This document shows positions 44,440-57,064 of a stretch of DNA of 64,000 nt, piece after piece. Position 1 is the first letter of the stretch, and each line of letters starts with the position of its first letter. The notes beneath the pieces were generated by a model. That model was not told the origin of the DNA and made no database searches. It saw only the letters and a program-made list of their open reading frames with translations. The stretch covers positions 149,018,885 through 149,082,884 of the forward strand of contig NC_053038.3 in assembly GCF_002575655.3 (NCBI RefSeq). The letters are read 5' to 3'. Made by a program: the position numbers and the translations under genes. The DNA comes from Aegilops tauschii subsp. strangulata (Eukaryota > Streptophyta > Magnoliopsida > Poales > Poaceae).

Positions 44440-44745
44440 ATAGCGTGGGACCTGGATGTCAAACCATTAGGAGGAAGTATTTTTTCACTTGTAATAATGA
44501 GGCACCTGCTTGCGTAATGCCATGACCCTGGTGGGTCCCTACTATCAGCCTCTCCACGTACAATCATCTCATGATTACTCTCGGCAGTTGACCAAGTTGA
44601 CAACGCCAGACGGCGGCGGGCACACCATGAGCGAACCAAGGCGGAGAACGACGACGAGGCCTCGGACGAGAACGAACAGGAGTCGTGGAAGATGCGATAG
44701 TGTAGTGGCAGGCGGAGGGGAGTACGTGGGCAACCACATGTAACT
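44440..44745 (+). repeat. CACTA-internal module M5 (partial)
   Basis: Corresponds to 38025-38330: taataatgaggcacctgcttgcgta, ctatcagcctctccac, gttgaccaagttgac and a gcggaggggagtacgtgggc end block. It stops where the pseudogene's 3' part begins. Confidence 0.55.
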
Positions 44746-44829
44746 CAAGCTTACAAATAGTACAAAAGCCCAAGGATTAATTGTTCATTAAATTTAGACA
44801 AAACCCAGATTGAACATGGCAATAACATC

Positions 44830-46547
44830 TAACCCAACCACTATTTTTGACAGTCACAACAAATGGATTGGTCTGATCCATAAAATCAACATCATGTGCC
44901 AAAAAATTTATTGAAACATGACCACAAGTGTTGTAAATAGAAGCCGAGCACATTCAGAAGCCCATTTGTCCACCTGAAACTTGTTTTTTTGCTGTTCAAC
45001 ATGTCCGTCCATGAGAAATTTCTTGTTGAAAAACTTAAGCCTCATGGACAATAGTAACCTCGCATTCAATAGGAAGAATGTAACAAAGCTTCTGTTTGCC
45101 TAGTTGGATGCATATTCTTCCATCGTTATTGTCCTCAAACGAATATCATGAGTACTGAGGAAATCCGGGTGCTTATTATGCCACTGATTGGTTATATGTT
45201 TTACTCCATGTGTTAGTGCCTAAGTAGATACTGAAAAGAGTTAAGGTCTAAAATAAGAGTATGTTGAAAGAGCGACAGCTGAATGGTTAATTCTAGTACA
45301 ATATATACGGGCTTTCAATGTGCATGAAATCATCACCTTTATATACAAATTCTCCAGACATGGAAAGCAACGCAGCAAGCCAATAATTATGTTTAGATCA
45401 TAACTAAACATTCCCATATATAAGATCTTGACAGAATCAAGCAGCATTGATAGGCTATCCATGGACGAACTCTTCATTGAGCATATAACATAATATTAGT
45501 ACCCAAAGTGTACTCCAAGATGATATAAAACTTATGCGCACAAATGAAAAATGCAGCTTATGACTACAAATGTGTAGATGATAATATATATGGTACCTGA
45601 GTAAGTGTGGAGCCAAAAAGCAACTTCTGATAATTAAACGGATCATGAATTACACCCAAGGTCTCCAGTTTGGGCGCAGAGACGACAGTTATTTGCGAAT
45701 GTATATAACAATAATGAAGGAGCAACCTTTGAAGTGAAGGGGCATCTTCGATGATGAGCTGGTGTGCTTCAAAATAAATTCCGATGCTTTTAAGGTGAGG
45801 CGACTTTATTTGGAGATAACTGATATGGATTTCTATTCCCAAAACAATCAGCAAGCACCCTAGGGTAGGGCAACTAGAGTGGATGATGTTGTGGAGTGAG
45901 GCCTCCGACAGATAAACCACCACAAGCGAAAGTTTTTTTGAGCAGTGGGAGTCGAAGCATTTGTACCAGATCGTCTGGTAGACGGCACAGGGCGAAGGTG
46001 GCAGTGTGGGGAGAGGAGGAAAACCACGAGATGGACAACAGTGGTGTGGGCACAAATTCTTGGTGTTCGATTCATGGTGTGTAACTTTCGTCGTAATGGT
46101 AGAACTCAAACTCCTGGAGTTTTTCGAATTCAGGGGATGTCAACCAGGCGTCCACCATGCAGGGTATGGACAACAGGTAGTGTGTCAGGATGCAGAGACG
46201 TTGAATGGAGCCCTGGTGGGAGGAGATGATGGCTCTGAGGAGTTCAAAATCATTAATGATAGATAGCTGACGACACTCAAGATTAAGGGGCGTGGCGCGC
46301 CATAGAGGGCGCCACCGAGCTGAGAGGACTTGGGTAAGGCAGCAATCCTTGGTGTGGAGAAGCGAGATGATCTCCCCAAGGATGGCATCTGGGAGATTGC
46401 TGATGCAGTCCACCCGAGATTCTACAGGTTCCTCAGATCTAGTGGGGGCCTGCCGCTTCTCTCCACGCTGCAGGGTGCAGGATCTACAACTGGCGTCACC
46501 GCTGGCGGGAGCCTCATCTTCTTGGCGCTGGGGCCAGCCGACTCCAT
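44830..46547 (-). pseudogene. F-box/LRR/FBD-domain gene, broken
   Basis: An ATG at 46547 opens MESAGPSAKKMRLPP, which shifts frame near 46460 into the F-box (ISNLPDAILGEIISLLHTKD, then ARWRPLWR, 46413-46300). The next block is VDAWLTSPEFEKLQEFEFYH, with a stop at 46072 and a second frame shift. LRR-like repeats follow (SLHNIIHSSCPTLGCL; IIEDAPSLQRLLLHYC). A GTACC donor near 45595 and AG acceptor near 45470 lead to exon 2 (LDSVKILYMGMFSYDLN), with a GTGATG donor near 45340. A third block near 45170-44900 is the FBD domain (HDIRLRTITMEEYASN, stop, then FLLNARLLLSMRLKFF). F-box proteins of this class usually choose targets for SCF ubiquitin ligases. At least two frame shifts and two stops make it a pseudogene. 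Confidence 0.78.
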
Positions 46548-46642
46548 TTTCCTTGCGGGCGTCGCGCCGAGCTCACGGGTTTGAGCAGAGTAGCCAGAGA
46601 CGAGCCTAGTGGCAGTGCGAGTGGGGAAGAAGGGGGGCTGGG

Positions 46643-46735
46643 GTTTTCTGTAGGAGTGGAAGAAGAGGAGCAGACGTTTTCTGTATGAGTGAGGAAGAAG
46701 GTGAGCAGGGGTTTTCTGCACGAGTGAGGAAGACC
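46643..46735 (+). repeat. Tandem repeat, three copies of about 34 bp
   Basis: GTTTTCTGTAGGAGTGGAAG-type units start at 46643, 46676 and 46711. They lie in what would be the 5' region of the F-box pseudogene. Confidence 0.7.
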
Positions 46736-46749
46736 GAGAGCGGGGGAAT

Positions 46750-48587
46750 TAGGGGGTGACAAAAGCGGGAGAGTCCAGCGAGCTGCAGTATAGGTGGAAG
46801 CGAGGAGGAAGGAGAGTTTTTCTAGGATCGTCCCTCTTCAAGAAAAATGGGCTTTTCCTCGCAAAAAACAAAAACAAATGGGCTTTAAGATGGATAGTCT
46901 TTTGTGTCGGCCTAGTCGGTTGCCCGTGTTTGGTAATGGAGGGCCTTAACACTAGAGGCAGCCCATTAGAGACACTATCCAGCTTATTGCCCATTCGAAA
47001 GAAAAAAAGAGACTCCTCCAGCTTAATTATGGCTCCTCCTCGGTAACATTTTTCAACTTGAAAAAAAGTTATAGCTCCTTCTCGGGCCGGCTTGGCATCC
47101 ACCAAATTAGCGGATGTTGTACTGCATGCAGACACTCACACTGGTCATAGCGCGGCAAAATGAGGGGTCAAATAAAATGCCCACAATATACATAGATTGT
47201 AAATGTTGACACGCTAGTCAATATTCACACTAAACTAAGCTTTAGAAGATATGGTATGCATACTAGTAGCTAACATTCACAAGCACTTAAGTTCAACATG
47301 TTTACGCATCTAGATGATTCACAAGACTATAACCAAGACAAAGTTGTGAGAAGGTGTAGAAATAAAGAAAAAACTGTCGATGCTTCTCTGAGCAAAGGGC
47401 CTCCCTATGCACGCATTAATTTCCTGGGCATGCTTCTTTCTGGTCAATGTTGCATGCACTTTTTGCATGTTGGCAACTCCACAGCTACCTTGATGGCTCA
47501 TCTTGCAGTTTACGCTGACACATTGCAGCAAACAGAGGAGGCAATAGTGATCACTGAACATTAGACCATTTTGTGCAGTTCCACTGAAATCATCTTCATT
47601 GTCCTAAATGTGAAAAGATAGGAAAGCGTTGTACTTAAACGGTGTCGCAAAATAGTAGCACATATCAATAGCTCGACATGATAAAACACGATCATCTGGA
47701 CGGAGGGGATATTGAACTGCGTGAGGAAGATTATGCATAACTTTATAGGTGGTTAGTTGATTTCCACCTTGGGATCTCCTATGATGGCACGGAGGAAATT
47801 CTATGCAATCGATGAGCTTCCTTTCGTGTGGTTGTAGAAAATTTGTCCGACTAACCCCATTATCATTTTTGTGCAATTCCACTAAAATAATGCACAGTTG
47901 TTCGCATCACCCCTACTCGCAAGCCAGGCCATCAATGACAGGTCTATTTTATCTTGCGTTGACGGCGTGGTAGCAGTGCTTGTTAATTAGCTCCTCCACA
48001 CATGACAGGCTCGTTCCACACTGCAAACAGCAAGTCAACGTATGAATAAGCTTATTTCATCTTGCGTTGATCATTCTACCTAGTTATGAATGTAGGAATA
48101 CCTGGAGTACTGTGAGGTCAGCTAACAGCAGGTTCCACCAAAATTGAGGTTTGTGCTTCCGTTCGCACAGATAGACACCATATGGAGATAGACAACCCTG
48201 TTTGCACAAATTTGTAACATGGTTATTTAAGCAGTGTCATTTTTTGCAGCGGCATATTATTAATAGCAGCATCTCATATGTTATCAATGGCATTACAGTG
48301 ACAGTATGAAAAGGTGCCATTAACTAAGAAGTTCCATCACATCAAATCAACACTGGCACTAGATTAACAGGGGCTTACATTAACATGCATAACAATTGCA
48401 TTATTACTCTGTGATGAGAGATTGGGAGTAGCACTTGATCAGTACGTACGTGCACGGTTAACAGGAACGATCGTTCTAACAAAGGGTGATACGGAAAGGA
48501 GAAACACATCCTCGTGTCAACCATTGTGCAATTAATTTTTGTGAAGTTCAACGGAGATGCGACTATGTTACCGGTGTCAGAGTTTAG
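46750..48587. other. Unassigned sequence between the F-box pseudogene and LTR G
   Basis: No ORF with a recognisable domain. A minus-strand frame at 47882-47604 (92 codons) has no motif I know. There may be old host sequence or decayed transposons. Confidence 0.5.
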
Positions 48588-51500
48588 TGTAACGACCCAA
48601 AACACTCTTTATGAGAAATAAAGCAAGACAGAAGCATTTCATAAAACGGTGGTGGCATTGATTCTGTCACAGCCCTAGAATTTGATTGAAAATAGTTGCA
48701 CAAGCATCCATGCATCATGTCTAAATTTATTTGAAAGTTGAAATGGGAATTGTTCAAACCCTAGCACCAGATCAAATCAAATATGTTCAACCTAAAATAA
48801 TCTTCAATGAGCCCAAAATGCCCTTAAGAAAAGTTCATGATTTCTGGTTAAGGTGGAAACCTCTGCCAAAAATGATGAATATATTTCTAGGACATTTTTG
48901 GATTTTTGAATTAACTCGCTACCTATTTGAATTGGAGCTAATAAATGTTATAAAATAAGTTATAGCTCCACTCTGGATTTATTTTTTTGGGCATATGGAA
49001 TAACTCAGAGAGAGCCCATGAATATTTTCAGAATTTATGAAAGTGGTTTGGCCTTTGAATCAAACCAAACATATTGAAATAAATTGAAAAAAGAGAAGGA
49101 GGGAGTACCTGTAACTTACCTGGCCCAGGAGAGAAGCCAGGCCACCAGGCCCATGCGCCAGTCATCCTCAACCTTGTGCCAGTGGGCACAAGGGCGTGTG
49201 CCCACGGCGCGCGCGCATGCGTGAGGCCACGTCCTTCCTGCTTGCTCTTTGCTGGAGACGACCCCGAGCGCTACGCACTCCCTGGACCTCTCGCTCATCC
49301 CCCTCCTCTGCTCTCTCTCTCCCGCCAACCGAACGCATCGGAGAGCGCCGCCGTGCACCGCCGCGGCCACAACCATCCCCTTGCCCCTCGATCATATCCC
49401 CGAGCTCTACATCCGCGTGCTGCATCTCCCCAATGAAGGAAGCAAACCTGGACACCTAGCATTGACGGAGCCATCATCGTCTTCGAGTTTTGGCAGCCGG
49501 CAATCTCGCCGCCGATTCGCGGCAACCGACGCGCCCCCGCCTCTACGTGCTACTCCTGCGAATCTATGTGAGCTCCTGCCATTATCCCTCTTGTTTCGTC
49601 GTCGTATCGGTGTCGTAGTTGTGCTAGCCGCCGTGCCCGAAGCTCGCCGCCGCCGACCATACTGCCGACAAGGCTAGAGCTCAAACTCGTTGCTCCCGAC
49701 CATGCCATCGCTCCCCTTGCATCTCCAGGAGTTCGGTGAGCCCATCGGCGAGCATCCCCATGCCCTGTAGCCCACGCCCGCTTGAAGACGTTCCTTGGCC
49801 GCCGCCGCAAGCTAGTTTCGGCGAGCTCCAGCCACCCCACGCCCTCCCACGTGCCTCCCCTGGATGCGCGCGTGCAAGGGCACCCCTTTGCTGCCCTTGG
49901 CTTGACCTAACACCGCCCGTAGCGCCGCTCCGGCAACCCTCCGCAGCGATTTGAGGTCACCGCCAGCCAAACTCCGGCGTGCTGACGTGGCGTCATTGGA
50001 TTAGGTGCTAACCATGTTTAGTTAGAGCGCGGAGCCACTGACAGTGGGTCCCAGCGCGGGGAAAAACCAAGTCAGCACTGGATTTGACCGGGATTAGTCC
50101 TTGTGTCAATGGCACGCGGGTTCCACCAGTCAGGTTTGACCCTGGTCAACTCGGTTGACCTGTGATGCACTAGTGACACAAAAATGACATCATTAATCAT
50201 TTTCTGGAGTAAAAATAATCTAGGAAATTCCAGAAAATGTTTAAAACATCAAAAACTCATAGAAAATAATCTATAACTCCAATGAAAAAAAAATTATATA
50301 TGAAAAATTTTCAGAAAAATATGAAGAATCTGTTTATGCCATGGCCAAGCATGTTTCAGCAAGTTAACCTCACTGAATAGGACAAATGATGATTAGGGCA
50401 ATTTATGAAATAACATTTGGAGTTGGAATTTGATTTTGTTTGAATTCCACTTCAATTAACTTGGCCAGATATTGCATTAGGTGAATTAAGTACATTACCA
50501 TGACATGTCATTCATGTGAATGTGAATGTGAATGTGCATTGGATTGATTGTGTTCCTTCTTTTCTAGTTGGTGTTGTTCCCTCTCGATATCCGATATTTC
50601 CAACATTGTGATCGTTGTCACTGATGAAGAGCAATACTATCTTCAGAAGTGCCAGGCAAGAAAATCCCCCTTTGATCACTCCAACACAATCCCACTCTCT
50701 CGCTCCTGCTCTCTTTTACTACATTAGGACAACAATGATTCAACTGTTACATGTTGCGGTCGTTGAACCCCATTCCTTTGCATGACATTTCTTTGCCACG
50801 GTAAATAGTTGAAACCCAGTAGCATGAGTAGGAGTTGTTTGAGCCATGATGTGCCTACTCATTCATGCTTGCTTATTACGCCTACGATGCTTAGAGTTGT
50901 GTCAGGTCTGATCCATCTGGGATGGATTGGGATGGTGATGAACATGTCCTACCATTTAGAGCTAAGTGTGTGAACAAGATTTGGTAAAGGTAGCGATGAG
51001 AGACCATGTAGGAGTACATGGTGGGTTGTCTCATTGAAACCTTCTCAGGAACTGATTTCTGTGTTTGTGATCCAAGACAGTTACTACCACACATTGGGCT
51101 CCGGGCAATCCAAGCTCTCTTGACTTATTAATCGCCTTAATCCCAGTCCAGGAATTGCAACTAGTTCCTGGTGTTTGTAGGTTGTGTTACTAGTCTACCA
51201 AGTGGCACCCGGCCAGGTGGGCTTGGGACAGACTAGGCGCAGTGGCACGGTGTACCAAGTGGCACTCGGATGGTGGGCTTGGGAACCCTGCTCACATCAT
51301 TTGGGGCCGTAGTGGAAACCCCGGCCTGACTTCCTTGCGGATGGAATTCGAATAGGCGATAAACCTGGACTAGAGACTTGTGTGGTTAGTCAAGTCGTGG
51401 CCGACATCCTCGCTGGGCTTCCGCTTGAAGGTTGCTGAGTAAATTTCGTCTAAACAGTGATAAGTGGTGAGAGCGTGTGTGAAGAAGTACACCCTTGCAG

Positions 51501-51901
51501 GGTAATATGATCTATTCAAATAGCCGCATCTGCGGATATGGACTACTTGGAACGCTTACATTGTTAATAGACAAGTGAAAGTGGATACTCTGAAATGTGC
51601 AAGATAAGCGTGAGTGCTATGGATTGCCCTCTCGTAGGGAGACAGGAGCGGATCCATAGTGGTGTATTGATATGATGAATTTGTGGACTCGTTTGCGCCA
51701 CCTCAAAAGAGTTACTAGCAGTCGTAGTACATGATAGCCACTGAGTCAAAGATGGCTTGCTGCAGTTAAACCCCACCAGCCCTTTGTTGATACTGATGCA
51801 TATGTAGCAAGTTCTGATGTAGGTCTTGCTGGGTACGTTCGTACTCACGTTTGCTACATTTATGTTTTGTAGAGGAGACTTTGGTCTCACTACTAGTTCC
51901 A
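48588..51901 (+). repeat. Tekay/Del-like LTR (G), interrupted by element E
   Basis: Starts TGTAACGACCCAAAAC. It has the same order of parts as LTR F: an AT-rich start, a GC-rich block (49130-49950), a gacctggtcaac/tgatgcac block (50130-50190), and a late block with tctattcaaatagccg (51510). F has the matching words at 56220-56245. A 56-bp partial tandem duplication (taccaagtggcac at 51196 and 51252) lies inside. It is cut at 51901 by the end of element E, and its remainder would lie beyond the window. It could be a solo LTR or part of a full element. Confidence 0.55.
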
Positions 51902-53168
51902 TGTAGCGACCCGACCTCAGACGGTCAAGTCTGTGTGCTGAAGTGTCATTCCTGGATCGGTATGCTGACACACACAGTACTTGAGGATTTATAACAGAGG
52001 TAAATCACATGTATAAAGTAACGTAAATACTATTACCTCCATCCAAATAGCGGAAGTAACAACAAGGTTGTCGATTCCCATCAACACCAATGGCAAGGTT
52101 GAGTGTAGAAATCGTAACCCTAACGTATCACTTACTCGCCGTAAGATTCCTGCAACATGAGACGTTGCAGCCATATAGGTCAGTACATTGAATGTACTGG
52201 CAATTTCACACTGTAGAGCAATGCTGAATAATGGCTACCACTACATCCATATTTGGGTGGTGGAGGCTCTATGGTTATAGTGTTTTGCGAAAAGCCAATT
52301 TTTTCCTACAACAAAGGAATGTGTTTTATTTAACTATCATGGTGGTTGAAACATTGAGAGGGTACCCCCTACTCAATACCAATTAAAAATAATTATCAAC
52401 CCAACATATTAAATTAGAGTGATGAGATCAACATGATAATCCAAGAACCAGATACTCAAGATGTCCATAACCGGGGACACGGCTAACCATGATTAGTTTG
52501 TACACTCTGCAGAGCTTTGCGCACTTTTCCCCACCAGACTCAATCTCCTCCATTGGATTTCTCGCACTTCATGGTGTTCGAGAAATGGATGACCGAGACA
52601 TAGTCTTTCGGAAGCATTAACTCTAACCCCGGGTAGACAGTACCAACCTACATCCCCTACATCTGCTAGCCTACCACTAGAAGAGGTCATGCAACCTACT
52701 CAACTATGCTAGAGCCCATAATAGCTTGTGGCTGCACACGGAAGTTTCTAGCATGAATAATCTTATGATCCCTTTGAGCCTGGGTGGTGGACCATAGGAG
52801 GATCACACGGTATAACCCCGAGATCTCCTAGGACATCACTGGTATAACCCCAGGTGTCCGGGCAAGTCCACTGGTATATCCCCAGGGTGCCCCAACCAAT
52901 CCACCTAGAAGTGTATTAAAGTAGCCACCTTAAGTTAACCATTAAAGATAACTCTCACATCTGTCATGAATACACTCAACCAATCCACATCTACGAGCAT
53001 AGCATAGCAGTACGAGCATAATGTAGAAGTAACTCCCAAGGTTTGAATGCAGGACAATAGGTTCCTACCTCATCAACTACTTCCCAATACCCACATGTTA
53101 TCACTTCCTATCCATGCAATGTTTGAGGGTTGAAACTAATGCATAAAAACTGGGTATTAAAGGGATAT
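51902..53168 (-). repeat. 3' LTR of element E, first part
   Basis: Starts TGTAGCGACCCGACCTCAGA and aligns closely with 62621-63886. Interrupted by unit F after 53168. Confidence 0.9.
52951..53168 (-). repeat. 218-bp direct repeat flanking unit F (left copy)
   Basis: Runs from actctcacatctgtc to attaaagggatat. The same stretch, also 218 bp, recurs right after F (57065-57282) and once in the 5' LTR (63669-63886). Confidence 0.9.
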
Positions 53169-56100
53169 TGTGACGCCCGGATAATTAGGCTACAGTAATC
53201 CCACGTTAATGATGCCATGTCACCAAGGTTACTGTTGTTAATCTCGCGCTAGTTCAAAACCAATTCAAATTCAAATTTGCTTTTAAGTCAACCAACAAAA
53301 AATTTCAAACATTAAAACAAAAATGTTCGTAGTGTGCCAATTAATGCCTAGGTATTTATGGTGAAGAAATCATGCTTTTACAAAGTGTCTAAATACTTTA
53401 AAACGAATTAAAACAATAAGGGAAAGTAATAAATAAAAATAGAAAACAAAACAAAAACCCAAAGAGGGTAAGGAGAAACCTCCCTCCCACTGGGCTTCGG
53501 CCCAGCAGGCCACCAGCCCAACTGGGCAAATGCCCAGCCAGCCACCCCCACTCCTCTCCTTATCCCCTGGACCTGGAAACCCTAACCCCTCTCGACCGCA
53601 CACTCCCCCCCACTCCCCACGTCTCTCCTCTCGCCCTCCCGATCCGATCAGGATCGGGGACGAACCGGCTCCACCCCGCCGCAGGACGCCGTCACCGGAG
53701 GCCACCCCGCCGAACCGCTCCCTCGCCGGACTAGCTCCCCGTCGCCCAGTCGTCCCCGTCTTCCTCCTCACGCACCACTGCCCCCGTTCCCTACGCACCA
53801 TGGTGAGGCCAACCCCGGCCTCTCTTTCCCTCCCCGCCTTGCTCGCCGTACCCGTGGCCTCCCCCTGCGCGCTACTTCCACTGTTGCTTTGTGTTGTTGC
53901 TTTTCCTGCCACTGATGCTGTCGGCCCGCCTGGCTGTGGCCTTGGTCCACCTTCGCCACGCCCGAGGCCGTGCCCCTGCTGCTCCAGCCACGCGCCACGC
54001 CGCCGCAGCCTGCAGCCCGACCCCTCGCGTGACCCCGCTATCCTCTGTTGCGCCCGCTCCGGCCAGCCCCCTGCACCGCTACCCCGGCGCTCCCTCCCTC
54101 GCTCGCCTTTGCCTCGCCGCTTGCCGCGCCTCGCTGACCGCGTGCGCGCCTCCGCTCGCCCGCACCGCGCCTCGCCGCCGGCCTGTTGCTGCATCGCCTC
54201 ACCTTCCCCCTCTGCTGCGCTGCTCCCCGGCCGCCCCCTCTCGCTCGCCTCTCCCTCGCCGCGCATTGCTCGCGGGCGCGCGCGCACCACGCTACTCTGG
54301 CCACTCCGGACCCCTCCCGCACATGCCCCGCTCGGCCCCTGCTGGTCCCAGCCACCGCCGCGACCAGCGCGTCGGGGCCGCGCCCTGGCCGTCTGGCTTG
54401 GCCACGCCCACTCCCCGTCCGCCCCGCCCCGCCTCGCCTCTGTCCCACCGCCTGAGGCCGCCGCCACCTCTTCCCCTACGCTCGCCCGTGCAGCCCCTGC
54501 CATTGCCTCGCCGGCGCCACCGGTCCCCCTGCGCCGGCCCCCTGCCGGGTCTGCCCGCACTGGGCGTGCGCCCACTCGGGCGTGTCCTACGCCCACGCCC
54601 GCTGGCGGCGCCCGAAAGGCCCCTAGGGCCAATGACATGTGGGGCCCGGCCCCCGAACGTTTTAATATAAAAACAACAAAACAAAATTGAAAAATTAGAA
54701 AAAGATAATAATAATAATAATAATTAATTTAATTAATTAATTAACTTAATTAATTCTGTTTAATTAACCTAATTAACTATGGTTAATTAGCTAAACAGTC
54801 AATGACATGCGGGACCCACACGCCAGTTTGACCCAGTCAACGCCCTGTTGACTGCTGACATCATGCTGACGTCAGCATACACTATTCTGGATAATGTTGA
54901 ATTAAAATAATTAAATAAATTCTAAAAATGATTAAATCTTTTAAAATTAATATAAAATAAACCGTCGCTCGGATGGAAAAACTTTGTACATGAAAGTTGC
55001 TCAGAACGACGAGATGAATCCTAGTACGCAGCCCGTTCGTCCACCACACATCCCTAGCATAGAGAACACGCAACTTTCCCCCTCCGGTTCATCTGTCCGA
55101 AAACACGAAACACCGAGGGTACTTCCCGGATGTTTCCCCTCTTCGCCGGTATCACCTCCTTCTGCGTTACGGCACACCTAGCACCGTTACTTGTCGTGTC
55201 ATGCATCGATATGCATATGCTTGCATTGTATTCATTGTTTCTTCCCCCTCTTCTCTCGCTAGACACCGAGACCGACGCCACTGCTACCCAATACGACTAC
55301 GGTGTTGACGACCCCTCCTTCTTGCCAGAGCAACCAGGCAAGCCCCCCCGCTTGACCACCAGATATCGCCTATTCCTTCTCTCTACTGCTTGCATTAGAG
55401 TAGTGTAGCATGTTACTGCTTTCCGTTAATCCTATTCTGATGCATAGCCTGTCCTTGCTACTACTGTTGTTACCTTTACCTGCAATCATACATGCTTAGT
55501 ATAGGATGCTAGTATTCCATCAATGGCCCTACATTCTTGTCCGTCTGCCATGCTATACTACCGGGCCGTGATCACTCGGGAGGTGATCACGGGTATATAC
55601 TTACATACATATTATATGATACATGTGGTGACTAAAGTCGGGTTGGCTCGTAGAGTACTCGCAAGTGATTCCGATGTGGGGGGCTGAAAGGACAGGTGGC
55701 TCCATCCCGGTAGAGGTGGGCCTGGTTTCCCGAAGGCCCCCGACGGTTACTTTGTGGCGGAGTAGACCACCTAGAAGAGAGGTGGGCCTGGCCCTGGTCA
55801 GTGTCCGCGGTTACTTCATAATAACACGCTTAACGAGATCTTGGTATTTGATCTGAGTTGGGTCGTTGACCTTATACGCACTAACCGCCACGTGGGACAA
55901 GATATGGGCAACCGGCGTCGTGGTATCAGCCGAAGCCTTCGTGACGTCGGCGACTGAGCGGCGCGCGCCAGATTGGACCGTAAGCCCGCGCTTGTATTAA
56001 GGGGGCTAGGTCTGCGTCCGGCCGCCCTCGCAACATGAAGGTGTGCAATGGGCGATGGGCCCAAACCCCTGCGCCATAGGATTTAGACCGACGTGCTGAC

Positions 56101-57064
56101 CTCTTTGTTGTGCCTAGGTAGGGCTGCGACGTGTTGATCTTCCAAGGTCGGGCATGACCCAGGAAAGTGTGTCCGGCTAAAGAGGATCGAGCGTGTCGGG
56201 TAATGTGGTGCACCCCTGCAGAGAAGTTTATCTATTCAAATAGCCGTGTTCTTCGGTAACAGGACGACTTGGAGTTGTACCTTGACCTTATGAGAACTAG
56301 AACTGGATACTTAATAAAACACACCCTTCCAAGTGCCAGATACAACCCGGTGATCGCTCTCTAACAGGGCGACGAGGAGAGGATCGTCGGGTAGGATTAT
56401 GCTCTGCGATGATACTTGGTGAACTTACCTTCTACTCTCTTCTACATGCTGCAAGATGGAGGCTGCCAGAAGCGTAATCTTCGACAGGATTAGCTATCCT
56501 CCTCTTATTCTGGCATTCTGCAGTTCAGTTCACCGATATTGCCCCTTTACACAGATACACATGCATATGTAGTGTAGATCATTGCTTGCGAGTACTTTGG
56601 ATGAGTACTCACGGTTGCTTTCTCCTTCTTTTCCCCTTTCCTTTGTACCTGGTTGTCGCAACTAGAGGTTGGAGCCCCAGAGCTAGACGCCACCGTCGAT
56701 GACGACCCCTGCTACAGCGAGGGTGCCTACTACTACATGTAGGCCGCCGACGACGACCAGGAGTAGTTTAGGAGGATCCCAGGCAGGAGACATGCGCCTC
56801 TTTCGATCTGTATCCCAGTTTGTGCTAGCCTTCTTAAGGCAACTTATTTAACTTATGTCTGTAATCAGATATTGATGCTTCCGCTGAATCGTCTATGATC
56901 GAGCACTTGTATTCGAGCCCTCGAGGCCCCTGGCTTGTATTATGATGCTTGTATGACTTATTTTATTTTTAGAGTTGTGTTGTGATATCTTCCTGTCAGT
57001 CCCTGATCTTGATCGTACACGTTTGTGTGTATGATTAGTGTACGATTGAATCGAGGGCATCACA
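53169..57064 (+). mobile_element. Solo-LTR-like unit F (3.9 kb) of a Tekay/Del-type element
   Basis: Begins TGTGACGCCCGG and ends CGAGGGCATCACA, so the termini are near-inverted (TGTGACGCCC/TGTGATGCCC), typical of long grass Tekay-type LTRs. Inside are an AT-rich start, a very GC-rich block (53530-54650), an AT-rich microsatellite (54700-54776) and a late region with tctattcaaatagccg. No primer site, gag or pol is seen, so it is one LTR and not a full element. There is no 5-bp target duplication; instead it sits between 218-bp direct repeats of the E LTR. Confidence 0.75.
54700..54776. repeat. AT-rich microsatellite (TAA)n and (TTAA)n
   Basis: aataataataataataa followed by ttaattaattaa runs, within unit F. 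Confidence 0.9.

Larger units (their letters stand above)
41019..44745 (+). mobile_element. CACTA-type DNA transposon end and subterminal region (Jorge-like), partial
   Basis: Starts CACTACAAAAAAAAACACAT, followed by gtgacattttgggccgaac, typical of a Triticeae CACTA subfamily (Jorge-like by memory). Tandem subterminal repeats follow (41370-42230), then modules M3-M5. No matching TTTTTGTAGTG end is found to the right in this window, and no transposase or TNP2-type ORF is visible, so this is a truncated or non-autonomous copy. The 3 bases before the end are CTA; the partner duplication is not located. Its right edge at 44745 is where the F-box pseudogene sequence takes over. Confidence 0.72.

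Noticed and set aside
44695..44706. TAGTGTAGTG as a possible right end of the CACTA element
   Set aside because: It is not preceded by the T-run and subterminal sequence that would mirror the left end.
47604..47882. Minus-strand 92-codon frame
   Set aside because: No motif, no splice context and no neighbouring exon; not distinguishable from chance.
49116..49954. Overlapping ORFs with Ala/Arg/Pro-rich translation in LTR G
   Set aside because: GC-rich leader-like block of an LTR with no domain or conserved start.
53370..54690. Long open frames on both strands (about 422 codons minus, 386 codons plus) in a very GC-rich block
   Set aside because: They overlap each other fully, are rich in Ala/Arg/Pro/Ser, have no domain and lie inside a long LTR. 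They result from GC-rich sequence lacking AT-rich stop codons.
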